64,000 bases of DNA from JANQQC01 sp965262255 (GTDB lineage: Bacteria; Pseudomonadota; Alphaproteobacteria; Caulobacterales; Hyphomonadaceae). Shown here piece by piece: positions 25,418 to 35,244 of the stretch. Made by a program: the position numbers and the translations under genes. Location: NCBI GenBank assembly GCA_965262255.1, contig OZ253505.1, forward strand, positions 62,001-126,000. Direction: 5' to 3'. The stretch's first letter is position 1, and each line of letters begins with the position of its first letter. Under the pieces are notes generated by a model that was given only the letters and a program-made list of their open reading frames with translations, was not told the origin of the DNA and ran no database searches.

Positions 25418-25624
25418 TCAGTCGTCCTCAATCTTGTCAAATAGTTTGCGTACTGTTAGTCTAACATCATCAATATTACCCGTTTCTCTGGCTAGAGCGT
25501 TGCCCCTTTCAAATGCTATTATGTATTCGACCGCCCGGCGAACCAATTTCGCATTCTCCGAGATTCCCGAAAATTCTTTTGCTCTTTCCAGCATATCATC
25601 ATCGATGGTCAGCGTGGTTCTCAT
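25418..25624 (-). CDS. Orphan VapB/DUF2191-type antitoxin
   Basis: This is a 68-residue antitoxin homologue without an adjacent toxin. The N-terminus MRTTLTIDDDMLERAKEFSG is the ribbon-helix-helix strand and first helix. The later LVRRAVEYIIAFERGNALA and RKLFDKIEDD resemble antitoxins of PIN toxins. AAGGA lies 9 nt before the ATG. Only 68 nt separate its stop from the next antitoxin start, so a former toxin gene has been lost or the protein is a free regulator. It could cross-regulate the neighbouring vapBC operon. Confidence 0.78.
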   Translation of the reverse strand: MRTTLTIDDDMLERAKEFSGISENAKLVRRAVEYIIAFERGNALARETGNIDDVRLTVRKLFDKIEDD

Positions 25625-25980
25625 TGGATGTTTCCTTAATTACGCAGTTAGTACGCAACAAACGAAGTGGAGTGTCTGGTTCTATATAACCCATAACCAT
25701 ATAATTTTCAATAGAATTCTCTTATAGATGGTATTGTACAGCTATAAACGCCATAATAGCTAGTTCTTCAGTTACACGTTCCTTTCTCATCTGTTCAATG
25801 TATAGACAGTCGAGAGGAGGTTCTCTTTCTCTTGATTCTGCCGCTAATCGCTTTGCCCGGGATGATATACTCCACCTCAACAAATTGAGTAAAATCTACC
25901 CCTCAAGTCTACGCACATCCTCGAGACTGTTGCGATGTTCGGACATAAAGTGTCTCTCTTCAAGTAACATTCAAAACAAA

Positions 25981-26805
25981 ATGATACGCTCTATATTCAG
26001 CACGACAATCGAAGCATATGTGTTCGCTGTTAATTCTCTTCGACCTTCTGGCTGGTTTCTTATTTCTTACCTAGTCGGAGTCTTCGCGCTTTTCTGCGCA
26101 GTGTTTTCAAGTTCTTCAACGATTGAGTCGACAACACCTTTAACACTGTTGTCAGTCGTGATTTCCATCGGTCTTTTTTTCGTTGCATGTGCCTATCAAA
26201 CGAAACTGTTCCTGTTAGCCCTAGCACTGCCCGATCGAAAAATTTTACTATCTGATATTCGCAACCTAGCGATCGCTAGTCTCATCGTCACTTTCTTCGT
26301 ATTTGTTTTACTGTCTGTTTTTCTCGTGTACCTGCTGGTCTGGCCGTCCACTGTTCTTACACTTTTGTGCGGCGACGGTTCGTTCGAATGTAGTTCCGAG
26401 CTAAGTGCAATCCAATCGATTCTTCAAGCAACAATTTGGCGCCCGGCCGGAGTCCTCATATGGCTTCCAACCCTTCTGATGTTGGCAGGATTCGTTATTC
26501 TGGTGTTACGGTTTAGCAATTTCAGTATCGCAACAATTGCGACGGGGCGAATTTCAGTTATATCAAGCCTTAAATACACGAAAACAACCTGGGGGCGAAT
26601 CGGTTTAACAAGCGTTTTTACGTACTTGATACCAACCTTGTTTTTCGCTACTTTTTTGCTCCAATTAGATCGATTGGATCACGAATATGAATTGTTAGAA
26701 ACCCTTTCGAAAATGTTGTTAGTCGCAGTTTACGCTCCTATAGTGACGGGAACAACAATTTATACGGTGACTAAGTATTTCAGAGAGGTACGTCCAATAC
26801 CATGA
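25981..26805 (+). CDS. Membrane protein of unknown function
   Basis: This is a membrane protein of about 274 residues with five to six hydrophobic segments, such as GWFLISYLVGVFALFCAVFS, PLTLLSVVISIGLFFVACAY, ASLIVTFFVFVLLSVFLVYL and VLIWLPTLLMLAGFVILVLR. An open frame extends upstream to 25798 but its first 61 residues are not protein-like, so the ATG at 25981 is preferred; no clear ribosome site is visible for either. I recognise no family. The last ten codons lie inside the directly repeated 3.2-kb segment; the repeat breakpoint falls within this gene. It is convergent with the broken restriction-like gene. Confidence 0.6.
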   Translation: MIRSIFSTTIEAYVFAVNSLRPSGWFLISYLVGVFALFCAVFSSSSTIESTTPLTLLSVVISIGLFFVACAYQTKLFLLALALPDRKILLSDIRNLAIASLIVTFFVFVLLSVFLVYLLVWPSTVLTLLCGDGSFECSSELSAIQSILQATIWRPAGVLIWLPTLLMLAGFVILVLRFSNFSIATIATGRISVISSLKYTKTTWGRIGLTSVFTYLIPTLFFATFLLQLDRLDHEYELLETLSKMLLVAVYAPIVTGTTIYTVTKYFREVRPIP

Positions 26806-26826
26806 CAACGCATAGGTATCCAAACT

Positions 26827-29332
26827 CTATAACAGTGCCGAGGTCTGTTCGCTTCTGACCTTATCTGACAGGCGTAGACTTGGTTCGTGGCACCACTTTT
26901 TTCGCAGAAGATCGAGCGGCTCCATAATATCTTCGGGCAAACCAAGCAAATCGACAAGGACTGCTTTGTCTAACGCTATTCGGACAGGATCCTTAAAAGC
27001 GCTATTGGCTTGTAACAACTCTTGTGTAGCGAATCGGTCAAATATTCGTTTCGCTTTGGCCAACTGCTTACTCGTAAATTTCTGAACATTGTAGATCTGA
27101 AGTTCATCAAGTGACTTGCCTGCCAAACAAGACCTACCACTTTGTTGCCGCGTTCCTTTGAGCCAGAATGATATCAACCCTACTGTAGTATTCATCCATA
27201 GTACGATCGATTCGTTCCAGCGTTGATTATTGCAAATAAAAGCAGGCCAAGCCCTTCCACCTATCGCCCTCTGAGTTGTCATACAGGCAGCTAACCTCTG
27301 TGATGTCAATCTAAAGTCTTGGTTGAAACATAGCTGCGTAGAATAAACGTTCCAATACTCAATTGCCTGTTGTCGCATCCCCTCCCTTGGAACAGCTTGG
27401 CTATCCGGTTTCACAAGTAATCTGCTCTCTCTGCCTGGAACATTTGCCTTAGCGGAATGCTTCCAAAGAACTGGATACTCAGGAACTCGTTTATCAAATG
27501 GTTTGATATCAAATGGCCCCCAAGGTGACTTATCTTTGAACCTACCGTTAATGTATTTGGCATCTTTTCTGCGGTAACCAAACTCGCTCAACGGCAGCAT
27601 GGGCAACTCAAAATTTTTCTCAAAACGGGGTAGAGACAAAATTCCTTCCCGTAGTTGCGTAGCGGTTTCTTCTACCGAACTGTCTTGAATTCCGGCTACA
27701 TCACATACCGACAATCCGTTGCTACGGCGGCTAATGCGGCCAAAATCGTGAGTGCCTACGACCAATCTATTATCACTAGCACCTTCTCCAACATTTACAA
27801 TTTTTTTCGCAAATTGAACGGCTTCCAGAATAGTGGCCGGCCTGTAATCTAAACTTACGAAAGTGAACTTGCCCTCAGAGTCGTCACCTTCACATTTCCT
27901 CGTTGCCAACACTATGCATTCAGCCATTCCCGTATCATCTGAAAATGCAGTCCCTTTTGTTTCGGAAGAAGCAATACTCACAACCAAAATATCTCGGTAT
28001 CGCCTTTGCAGAAGGATTCTTGTCTTCTCCCAAAATTTTCCACTTGAAAACGTTGCGGGAAGAATTAGAGCAATCACACCTCCTCTCTTCACTTTCACAT
28101 CTGCAAGATCGATAAACCAAGTCGCCAACCCCGCCCGACCTTCTCCGGCACGGTCGGACTTCTCTCTATACCATTTTCCCGAAACCGCTCTGTTATTGCG
28201 CTCGGCATAAATCTCTGCCCGTCTCGCACCCATTTTCTCTTGTTCTTCTTGACTTGTTCCAAAACCGGCAAATGCGGGATTGGGAATATTCTTGTGAGTG
28301 CCTTCGTTACTCGTACCTCGGGTAAAGGGCGGATTCATGATGACAAGATCAAATGATTCGTGCGGCGCATTGAGCGGAACTCGAACTTTCCCATATTTCC
28401 CGCTGTAATGATCATGTCCTGTTGCATATAAAGGCAATGTGTCTTGGGCAGCAATCAAATCTAGGGAACCGATACACGTTTCCAAATTGTCGCCTTTCTC
28501 CTCAATTGCTAACACGCCATACGGCATAGTTACAATGTCGACTTTGTCAAAAATTATTGTTGAATGCACACTTGATAATACGGAGGCTGTTAAGTGAGTC
28601 GCCGCCGGCATTATATCGAGACCTACAAAAACATTCTCCATCATGTCTTTATGAATTTCATTATCTTTTCTTCCGCTCAGACGATATCGCGTCCGGATGG
28701 CATTATAGGTTGCTCTGAGCAAGGCACCCGTTCCGCAAGCAAAATCTCCGAGCCTACAATCGGTTATTGCCTCTGAGTCGGACCAATCTACCTTTATACG
28801 GGATACCGCAAGTTCAGCTAAGAATGCTGCAGAAGACGGGAGAGTGTAGAAAGACGCGATAATTTTCCTATCGTTAATAAGTTTTTGAAAGAGCTGACCG
28901 CCAAAATCATGTTGGCTAGTCAAACTGAAACTCGCAATTTTCGTAGCAACATTCATCAACCTGTCTAGAATTGGCTGAGAAACTCGGTCACTAATAGGAG
29001 AAAGTACAGATAATGCGAGATCAAATATCTGTCGATAGTTGGTCTCGGAGCTGATGGTGAGCCATTCTATCGAGATGGTTTCTTTTAAGCTTCCTAACGC
29101 TGCTCTGACTTCAGTAAAATTTTTGAAATTTTTTCTTTCGGCGATGATGGAGTGAAACACGAGAGCGTTTACGACAATTGCCATAGCCATTTTTAATGTT
29201 TGACCGTCTTCATCATTTTCTTGTAACAATATCGCGGCGATCCTGTCTTGAGTTATCCTTGGACAATGTTCCCTAATCGCATAGGCTGCTTGATTAAACG
29301 CTGTTTGAAGGGTTTCTGTTCCCTCCTTTATT
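26827..29332 (-). pseudogene. C-terminal fragment of a restriction-modification-like DNA methyltransferase, split by IS
   Basis: This fragment is the C-terminal four-fifths of a gene matching the intact copy at 32029-35034. The frame stays open up to the IS junction at 29332. It keeps the SAM motif DFACGTGALLRATYNAIRTR, the catalytic NPPF in DLVIMNPPFTRGTSNEGTHK, and the target-recognition-like C-terminus. A possible internal start exists near 29229 (TTG), so a truncated methyltransferase domain might still be made, but it would lack the N-terminal nuclease-like domain. The missing N-terminus lies beyond the IS at 31102-31605. Removing the IS restores one continuous frame, so the insertion is younger than the duplication. 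Confidence 0.88.
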
Positions 29333-31101
29333 AATCGCCTATGAATAACTCTTGCAGATTACTCTATTGTTTTTACAGACTTATTAGTATCTGTTGGTTT
29401 CTAAAGCAGTCGGTTTGACAAAACTTAACAAAATCGAATATTTTTCAATGGTGCGATAGTTTGTCGCATGGTATTGTATCGACTCAATTATTATAGTTTA
29501 CCGTGGGGTAACAAAATTTTGCAAAAAAGGTCAGAAAACGTGAAATCCAAACGACAAGAACGACAGTTCTCATTTTACGATGTTTCTTTGGACAAACTGA
29601 TCCCAAAGTCACATGTTTTGCGAGCTCTTTCAGACTTAATTGACTGGACGAGTATAGAAGAAAAATGGGACAAACTATTTGAGGCAGAGGACGGTAGTGC
29701 AGGTACCGGACGGCCTGCGACTCATCCCCGTTTGATTGCGTCATTAATGTTACTCCAGGATTTATTCGGTTACTCGGATAAAGCTTTGTTAGCCCACTGG
29801 AGAGATATGCCAGTTTTTCAGTACTTCAGTGGAGAAATAAAATATACTCCCAAAGAACCAATTGATCAGTCGACCTTGGTAAGATGGCGACAACGGGTAG
29901 CAAAGAATGGTGCTAATGATTTACTCAAATTAACACTTGAGATCGCATTGAAAGCGGGCGCGATCAAGAGGGCTAGTTTAAAAAAGGTTATCGTCGATAC
30001 AACAGTAATGGGAAAAAATATCGCTTATCCGAAAGATTTTGCGTTAAGAGAGAAAGGTCACAAAGCGTTAGTTCGAAATGCACGAAAAGATGGTCTCACA
30101 ATAGTACGAACGTATGCTAGAAAAGGACGAAAACTTTTTAATAGTGCACGGTGTATTAGACCGAAAGATAAACAAAAGAAAGAGAAGTATGAGAAGATCA
30201 TAAACTCTCAGAATGAGATCATTGACAAGTTACTCAGAGATATACGAAACGAGGCAAAGAAAATCCAAGATTTTAAAATTAGTGAGAAACTTCAAAAGAC
30301 TATAGACACTGTAGAACGATTATGTTTCCCTGAGAGATGTGAAAACGAGAAAAAGCCATGTTCAATACACGAACCTGATGTCAGGTTTATTCGGAAGGGA
30401 GATGGACCGCAAAACTTACATTTAGGTAATAAAGTTTCTGTAACGACGACACACAAGGAAGGACTGGTAGTTGACATGGAAGCGTTAGAAGGAAATCCTC
30501 ATGATGGACATACACTTCGTGATGCGATCGACAGAACAATTAAGAATACCAATGTCAAAGTCATGGAAGCAACAGTAGATAGAGGATACAAGGGGCATGG
30601 AGTTACAGATGTTATTGTAAACATGTCAACCAACAAACAGGATATTCCCAATAAACTTCGGAAAACTCTCAATCGTCGAACTCTAGTTGAAGCAACGATC
30701 GGACATATGAAGAACGAAGGACGTTTAAGGATTTGTCCATTACAAGGTATTGAAGGTAGTAAGTTCCATGCGACTATGTGCGGATGTGCAAAGAATTTAA
30801 GACTTATAATCAATTACCTTGACAATAAATTAGCTAAAGTTAAACCAATTCCACCACCGAAGATTCTAAAACCTGCATAACACACATAAAAACACTAAAA
30901 AAGTGACTGAAAATATTCATCACTACAGGAAAACTGCGTCTACATTTCCTATGATTCTGTCAAATCTACCTATTTTTCACAAAATTTTAAATTCATTCTC
31001 TAAGAAAACATTTTAATCCATATTTTTGTTCAAAATCGATATTTTTTGATCGATGAGGAACCAATGTTTTCGTGTACATGTGCAGTTAATCATAGGCGAT
31101 T
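29333..31101 (+). mobile_element. Insertion sequence, 1,769 bp, IS5/IS1182-like
   Basis: A complete insertion sequence splits the repeat-A methyltransferase. Its ends are imperfect terminal inverted repeats: left AATCGCCTATGAATAACT and right, reverse-complemented, AATCGCCTATGATTAACT. It is flanked by a 4-bp target duplication TATT at 29329-29332 and 31102-31105. The unoccupied site is confirmed by copy B, which reads CTATTAGG at the matching place. One transposase gene on the plus strand fills most of it. Confidence 0.92.
29540..30880 (+). CDS. IS5/IS1182-like DDE transposase
   Basis: This is a DDE transposase of about 446 residues. I start at a GTG (29540), which has AAGG just upstream and gives KSKRQERQFSFYDVSLDKLI, the usual N-terminus; an ATG at 29468 adds an atypical leader. 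The DNA-binding half has RPATHPRLIASLMLLQDLFG, then FQYFSGE and DQSTLVRWRQRV. The catalytic Asp residues are in KKVIVDTTVMGKN and MEATVDRGYKGHG. The terminal Glu is in RRTLVEATIGHMKNEGR. An insertion of about 80 residues rich in Lys separates the first two Asp residues. No frameshift is present, so the element may still be active. Exact IS family would need a curated comparison. Confidence 0.88.
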   Translation: MKSKRQERQFSFYDVSLDKLIPKSHVLRALSDLIDWTSIEEKWDKLFEAEDGSAGTGRPATHPRLIASLMLLQDLFGYSDKALLAHWRDMPVFQYFSGEIKYTPKEPIDQSTLVRWRQRVAKNGANDLLKLTLEIALKAGAIKRASLKKVIVDTTVMGKNIAYPKDFALREKGHKALVRNARKDGLTIVRTYARKGRKLFNSARCIRPKDKQKKEKYEKIINSQNEIIDKLLRDIRNEAKKIQDFKISEKLQKTIDTVERLCFPERCENEKKPCSIHEPDVRFIRKGDGPQNLHLGNKVSVTTTHKEGLVVDMEALEGNPHDGHTLRDAIDRTIKNTNVKVMEATVDRGYKGHGVTDVIVNMSTNKQDIPNKLRKTLNRRTLVEATIGHMKNEGRLRICPLQGIEGSKFHATMCGCAKNLRLIINYLDNKLAKVKPIPPPKILKPA

Positions 31102-31605
31102 TATTAGGTTTTCTGCCAAAGAAGCGTATTCAATAAATTCTGCAAAATCTCGCACTCCTCCCTCAAGCCAACCCTCAACAGGCCAACGCACGGTCGAGTT
31201 TCCCTTTAACTCTTTACTGACAACACAGTATTCAAACCGAGAATTTAAAACTTGGTCTTTTAAATCAGACTGATCCGCTTCCCCTAGCTTTCGAGGAATT
31301 CGTAGCCCAATGACTTGCTCAATAATTGAGCCATCATTTAATTTTTCTCCTATCCGTGAAGCCATATCATCGTACGAGAGATAATGCGCTGGGTAGTATT
31401 CGGATTCAATTATAACTGGAACCCGATTCGGGCTAATCGCGACGAAGTCGGTTTTTTTCCCGCAACTCCCGGTCAACGTGCGGGTATTCTCAACGATAAC
31501 GCTCCCTAAACCCCCTTTATCCCATTGCGGGTTTAGCTCGCACAGTATTTCGCCAATCTGAACATTTATAACATGCTCGTCGTTCCACCGTGTCGCAGTA
31601 TCCAT
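31102..31605 (-). pseudogene. N-terminal fragment of the IS-split restriction-modification-like gene
   Basis: This fragment encodes the first 168 or so residues of the repeat-A methyltransferase. Translation starts at an ATG preceded by GGAGG at 6 nt and reads MDTATRWNDEHVINVQIGEI. The nuclease-like strand is TDFVAISPNRVPVIIESEYY. The frame runs through LAENLI into the IS, where it stops after three foreign residues at 31090. Compared with copy B it carries C for R and T for P near the nuclease core (GSCGKKTDF against GSRGKKPDF). The start signals are intact, so an isolated N-terminal domain could still be made. Confidence 0.85.
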
Positions 31606-31975
31606 GCTAACCTCCAGAAGCCTGTCGGCACTCTAAGCCAAAATTTTGATGCTCCCGACATTCTTTTCTCTTCAATTTTAGCCCCTAATTGACCTAAAAA
31701 TTTCAAAATCACCAATACTCCAGAATAGAATCGCAGTCAAAGTTTATCTTTAAGAGGCTAAACGAAAAATCGCCGCTAGTAAACTTCGTGCATTAGTTCG
31801 GTGAAATAGTGGCGAGATTTGCTGCCGAACGTTGGAGTGCTGTCAGAAAACCTCGAACAAATTGCTCAAAAACCCCATAATTTCATTCTAAACTACCTGA
31901 ACTTATCCTGTTTGAGAGGAGATACAGTTCCTAGTACTTCGAGACTACTAATTTTTCCTTTTTCGTATAGCCTCT

Positions 31976-34900
31976 AGTATTTCAGAGAGGTACGTCCTTT
32001 CCCATGACAACGCATATGTATCCGAACTCTATAAGAGTGCCGAGGTCTGCTCGCTTCTGGCCTTATCTGACAGGTGTAGACTTGGTTCGTGGCACCACTT
32101 TTTTCGCAGAAGATCGAGCGGCTCCATAATATCTTCGGGCAAACCAAGCAAATCGACAAGGACTGCTTTGTCTAATGCTATTCGGACAGGATCCTTAAAA
32201 GCGCTGTTGGCTTGTAACAACTCCTGTGTAGCGAATCGGTCAAATATTCGTTTCGCTTTCGCCAATTGTTTACTCGTGAATTTCTGAACATTGTAGATCT
32301 GAAGTTCATCAAGTGACCTGCTAACAAGACGCGTTCTTCCACCATGTTGTCGCGTTCCTTTAAGCCAGAATGACATCAACCCTACTGTAGTGTTCATCCA
32401 TAGTACGATGGGTTCGTTCCAACTAGTATCGTTACATACGAAAGCAGGCCAAGCTTGTCCACCTATTGCCCTCTGAGTTGTCATACAGGCAGCTAACCTC
32501 TGAGATGTCAATCTAAAGTCTTGGTTGAAACACAACCGCGTAGAATAAGTGTTCCAATACTCTATTGCCTGTTGTTGCATCCCCTCTCTTGGAATTGCTT
32601 GACTATCCGGTTTAACAAGCAACCGGCTCTCTCTACCTGGAACGTTTGCTTTAGCGGAATGCTTCCAAAGCACGGGATACTCAGGAACTCGTTTATCAAA
32701 TGGTTTGATATCAAATGGCCCCCAAGGTGATTTGTCTTTGAACCTACCGTTAATATATTTGGCATCTTTCCTACGATAACCAAACTCGCTCAACGGTAGC
32801 ATAGGTAATTCAAATATTTTCTCGAAACGGGGTAGAGACAAAATTCCTTTGCGTAGTTGAGTAGCGGTTTCTTCTACCGATCTGTCTTGAATTCCGGCAA
32901 CATCGCATACCGACAATCCGTTGCTGCGGCGGCTAATGCGACCAAAATCGTGAGTGCCTAAGACCAATCTATCATCGCTTTCATCTTCTCCTACATTTAC
33001 AATTTTTTTTGCAAATTGAACGGCTTCCAGAATAGTGGACGGCCTGTAATCTAAACTTACAAAAGTGAACTTGCCCTCAGAGTCGTCACCTTCACATTTC
33101 CTCGTTGCAACGACGATGCATTCGGCCATTCCTGTATCATCTGAAAATGCAGTCCCCTTTGTTTCGGAAGAAGCAATGTTCACTACCAAAATATCTCGGT
33201 ATCGCCTTTGCAAAAGGATTCTTGTCTTCTCCCAAAATTTTCCGCTTGAAAACGTTGCCGGGAGAATTAATGCAACCACTCCGCCTCTTTTCACTTTGAC
33301 ATCTGCAAGATCGATAAACCAAGTTGCTAACCCCGCCCGACCTTCTCCGGCTCGGTCGGACTTTTCTCTATACCATTTTCCCGAAACCGATTTGTTGTTG
33401 CGCTCGGCATAGATCTCTGCCCGTCTCTCGCCCATTTTCTCCTGTTCTTCTTGACTCGTTCCAAAACCGGCAAATGCGGGATTGGGAATATTCTTGTGAG
33501 TGCCTTCGTTACTCGTACCTCGGGTAAAGGGCGGATTCATGATGACAAGATCAAATGATTCGTGCGGAGCATTGAGCGGAACTCGAACTTTTCCATATTT
33601 ACCGCTGTAATGATCATGTCCGGTTGCATATAAAGGCAAAGTGTCTTGGGCAGCGATCAAATCTAGGGAACCAATACACGTTTCCAAATTATCTCCTTTC
33701 TCCTCAATCGCTAAAACCCCATACGGCATCGTTACGATGTCGACTTTGTCGAAAATTATTGTTGAATGTACGCTTGATAATACGGACGCCGTTAAGTGGG
33801 TTGCGGCAGGCATTACGTCAAGCCCCACAAAAACCTTCTCCATCATATCTTTATGAATTTCATTATCTTTTCTTCCACTCAGCCGATATCGAGTCCGGAT
33901 AGCATTATAGGTTGATCTCAGCAAGGCACCTGTTCCACAAGCAAAATCTCCCAACCTGCACTGGGTTATTGCCTCTGAGTCGGACCAATCAACCTTTAGA
34001 CGGGATACCGCAAGTTCAGCCAAAAATGCGGCAGAAGATGGGAGAGTGTAGAAAGACGCGATAATTTTCCTATCGTTAATTAGTTTTTGGAAGAGCTGAC
34101 CGCCAAAATCATGTTGGCTAGTCAAACTGAAACTCGCAATTTTCGTAGCAACATTCATCAACCTATCTAGAATCGGCTGAGAAACTCGGTCACTAATTGG
34201 AGAAAGTACAGAAAGGGCGAGATCAAATATCGGTCGGTAGTTAATCTCGGAGCTGATGGTCAGCCATTCGATCGAGATGGTATCTTTAAAGCTTCCTAAC
34301 GCCGCTCTGACTTCAGTAAAATTTTTGACATTTTTGCTTTCGGCGATAATTGCGTGAAACACAAGAGCGTTGACGACAATTGCCATAGCCATTTTTAATG
34401 TTTGACCGTCTTCATCATTTTCCTGTAACAATATCGCGGCGATCCTGTCTTGAGTTATTCTTGGACTATGTAACCTTATCGCATAGGCTGCTTGTTCAAC
34501 CGCTATCTGAAGGGTTTCTGTTCCCTCCTCTATTAGGTTTTCTGCCAACGATGCGTATTCAATAAACTCTGCGAAATCTCGTACTCCGCCCTCAAGCCAA
34601 CCCTCAAAAGGCCAACGCGCGGTCGAGTTTCCTTTTAACTCTTTACTGACAACACAGTATTCAAACCGAGAATTTAAAACTTGATCTTTTAAATTAGACT
34701 GATCTGCTTCCCCTAGTTTTCGAGGAATTCGTAACCCAATGACTTGCTCAACAACTGAGCCATCATTCAATTTTTCGCCTATCCGTGAAGCGACATCATC
34801 GCGCAAGAGATACTGTGCTGGGTAGTATTCGGATTCAATTAAAACTGGAACCCGATTCGGGCTAATCACGACGAAGTCGGGTTTTTTCCCTCTACTCCCG

Positions 34901-35182
34901 CTCAACATGCGGGTATTCTCAACGACAACACTTCCTAACCCCCCTTTATCCCATTGCGGGTTTAGCTCGCGCAGTATTTCGCCAATCTGAACATTTATAA
35001 CCTGCTCGTCGTTCCACCCTGTCGCGGTATCCATGCTAATCTCCATAACCCTGTCGGTAATCTAAGCCAAAGTTCCGGTGCTACCGACATTCTTTTCTCT
35101 TCAATTGTAAACTGTAATCGACCTAAAGATTTCAAAATCACCAATGCTACGCAATAGAATCGAAATCAAAGTTTATCTTTAA
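31976..35182. repeat. Direct repeat copy B (3,207 bp, intact)
   Basis: This is the uninterrupted copy of the repeat described at 26774-31753. It carries the complete methyltransferase gene, 136 bp of its upstream region, and the last codons of the neighbouring membrane protein as a stub at its low end. A 222-bp spacer (31754-31975) without any gene separates the two copies. Confidence 0.9.
32029..35034 (-). CDS. Single-chain restriction-modification-like N6 DNA methyltransferase
   Basis: This is a protein of about 1,001 residues. The ATG at 35034 has GGAG 6 nt upstream; one at 35046 overlaps that site. The N-terminal domain (about 1-165) looks like a PD-(D/E)xK fold, with PDFVVISPNRVPVLIESEYY, but the usual final Lys is Glu. 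A helical region precedes IASFYTLPSSAAFLAELAVS (about 325-345), the HsdM-like lead-in. SAM motif I is GDFACGTGALLRSTYNAIRT and motif IV is NPPF in DLVIMNPPFTRGTS (about residue 500), typical of adenine-N6 methylases. The C-terminal 400 residues probably recognise DNA sequence. No separate specificity or helicase subunit is nearby, which fits a type IIG-like or orphan enzyme. Confidence 0.82.
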   Translation of the reverse strand: MDTATGWNDEQVINVQIGEILRELNPQWDKGGLGSVVVENTRMLSGSRGKKPDFVVISPNRVPVLIESEYYPAQYLLRDDVASRIGEKLNDGSVVEQVIGLRIPRKLGEADQSNLKDQVLNSRFEYCVVSKELKGNSTARWPFEGWLEGGVRDFAEFIEYASLAENLIEEGTETLQIAVEQAAYAIRLHSPRITQDRIAAILLQENDEDGQTLKMAMAIVVNALVFHAIIAESKNVKNFTEVRAALGSFKDTISIEWLTISSEINYRPIFDLALSVLSPISDRVSQPILDRLMNVATKIASFSLTSQHDFGGQLFQKLINDRKIIASFYTLPSSAAFLAELAVSRLKVDWSDSEAITQCRLGDFACGTGALLRSTYNAIRTRYRLSGRKDNEIHKDMMEKVFVGLDVMPAATHLTASVLSSVHSTIIFDKVDIVTMPYGVLAIEEKGDNLETCIGSLDLIAAQDTLPLYATGHDHYSGKYGKVRVPLNAPHESFDLVIMNPPFTRGTSNEGTHKNIPNPAFAGFGTSQEEQEKMGERRAEIYAERNNKSVSGKWYREKSDRAGEGRAGLATWFIDLADVKVKRGGVVALILPATFSSGKFWEKTRILLQRRYRDILVVNIASSETKGTAFSDDTGMAECIVVATRKCEGDDSEGKFTFVSLDYRPSTILEAVQFAKKIVNVGEDESDDRLVLGTHDFGRISRRSNGLSVCDVAGIQDRSVEETATQLRKGILSLPRFEKIFELPMLPLSEFGYRRKDAKYINGRFKDKSPWGPFDIKPFDKRVPEYPVLWKHSAKANVPGRESRLLVKPDSQAIPREGMQQQAIEYWNTYSTRLCFNQDFRLTSQRLAACMTTQRAIGGQAWPAFVCNDTSWNEPIVLWMNTTVGLMSFWLKGTRQHGGRTRLVSRSLDELQIYNVQKFTSKQLAKAKRIFDRFATQELLQANSAFKDPVRIALDKAVLVDLLGLPEDIMEPLDLLRKKWCHEPSLHLSDKARSEQTSALL

Positions 35183-35244
35183 CCGAGTATATACCACAAT
35201 ACTTCGATTAAGTAAAACGAAACTTCACAACTTTATTCATCCAT

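Larger units (their letters stand above)
26774..31753. repeat. Direct repeat copy A (3,207 bp plus an IS insertion)
   Basis: This segment is a direct repeat of 31976-35182. It begins in the end of the membrane protein gene at AGTATTTCAGAGAGGTACGT and ends at AGTTTATCTTTAA. Subtracting the IS and one target-site copy leaves 3,207 bp, exactly the length of copy B, so the copies differ by substitutions without net length change. The encoded proteins are roughly 94% identical by eye over the C-terminal 800 residues. Confidence 0.9.
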
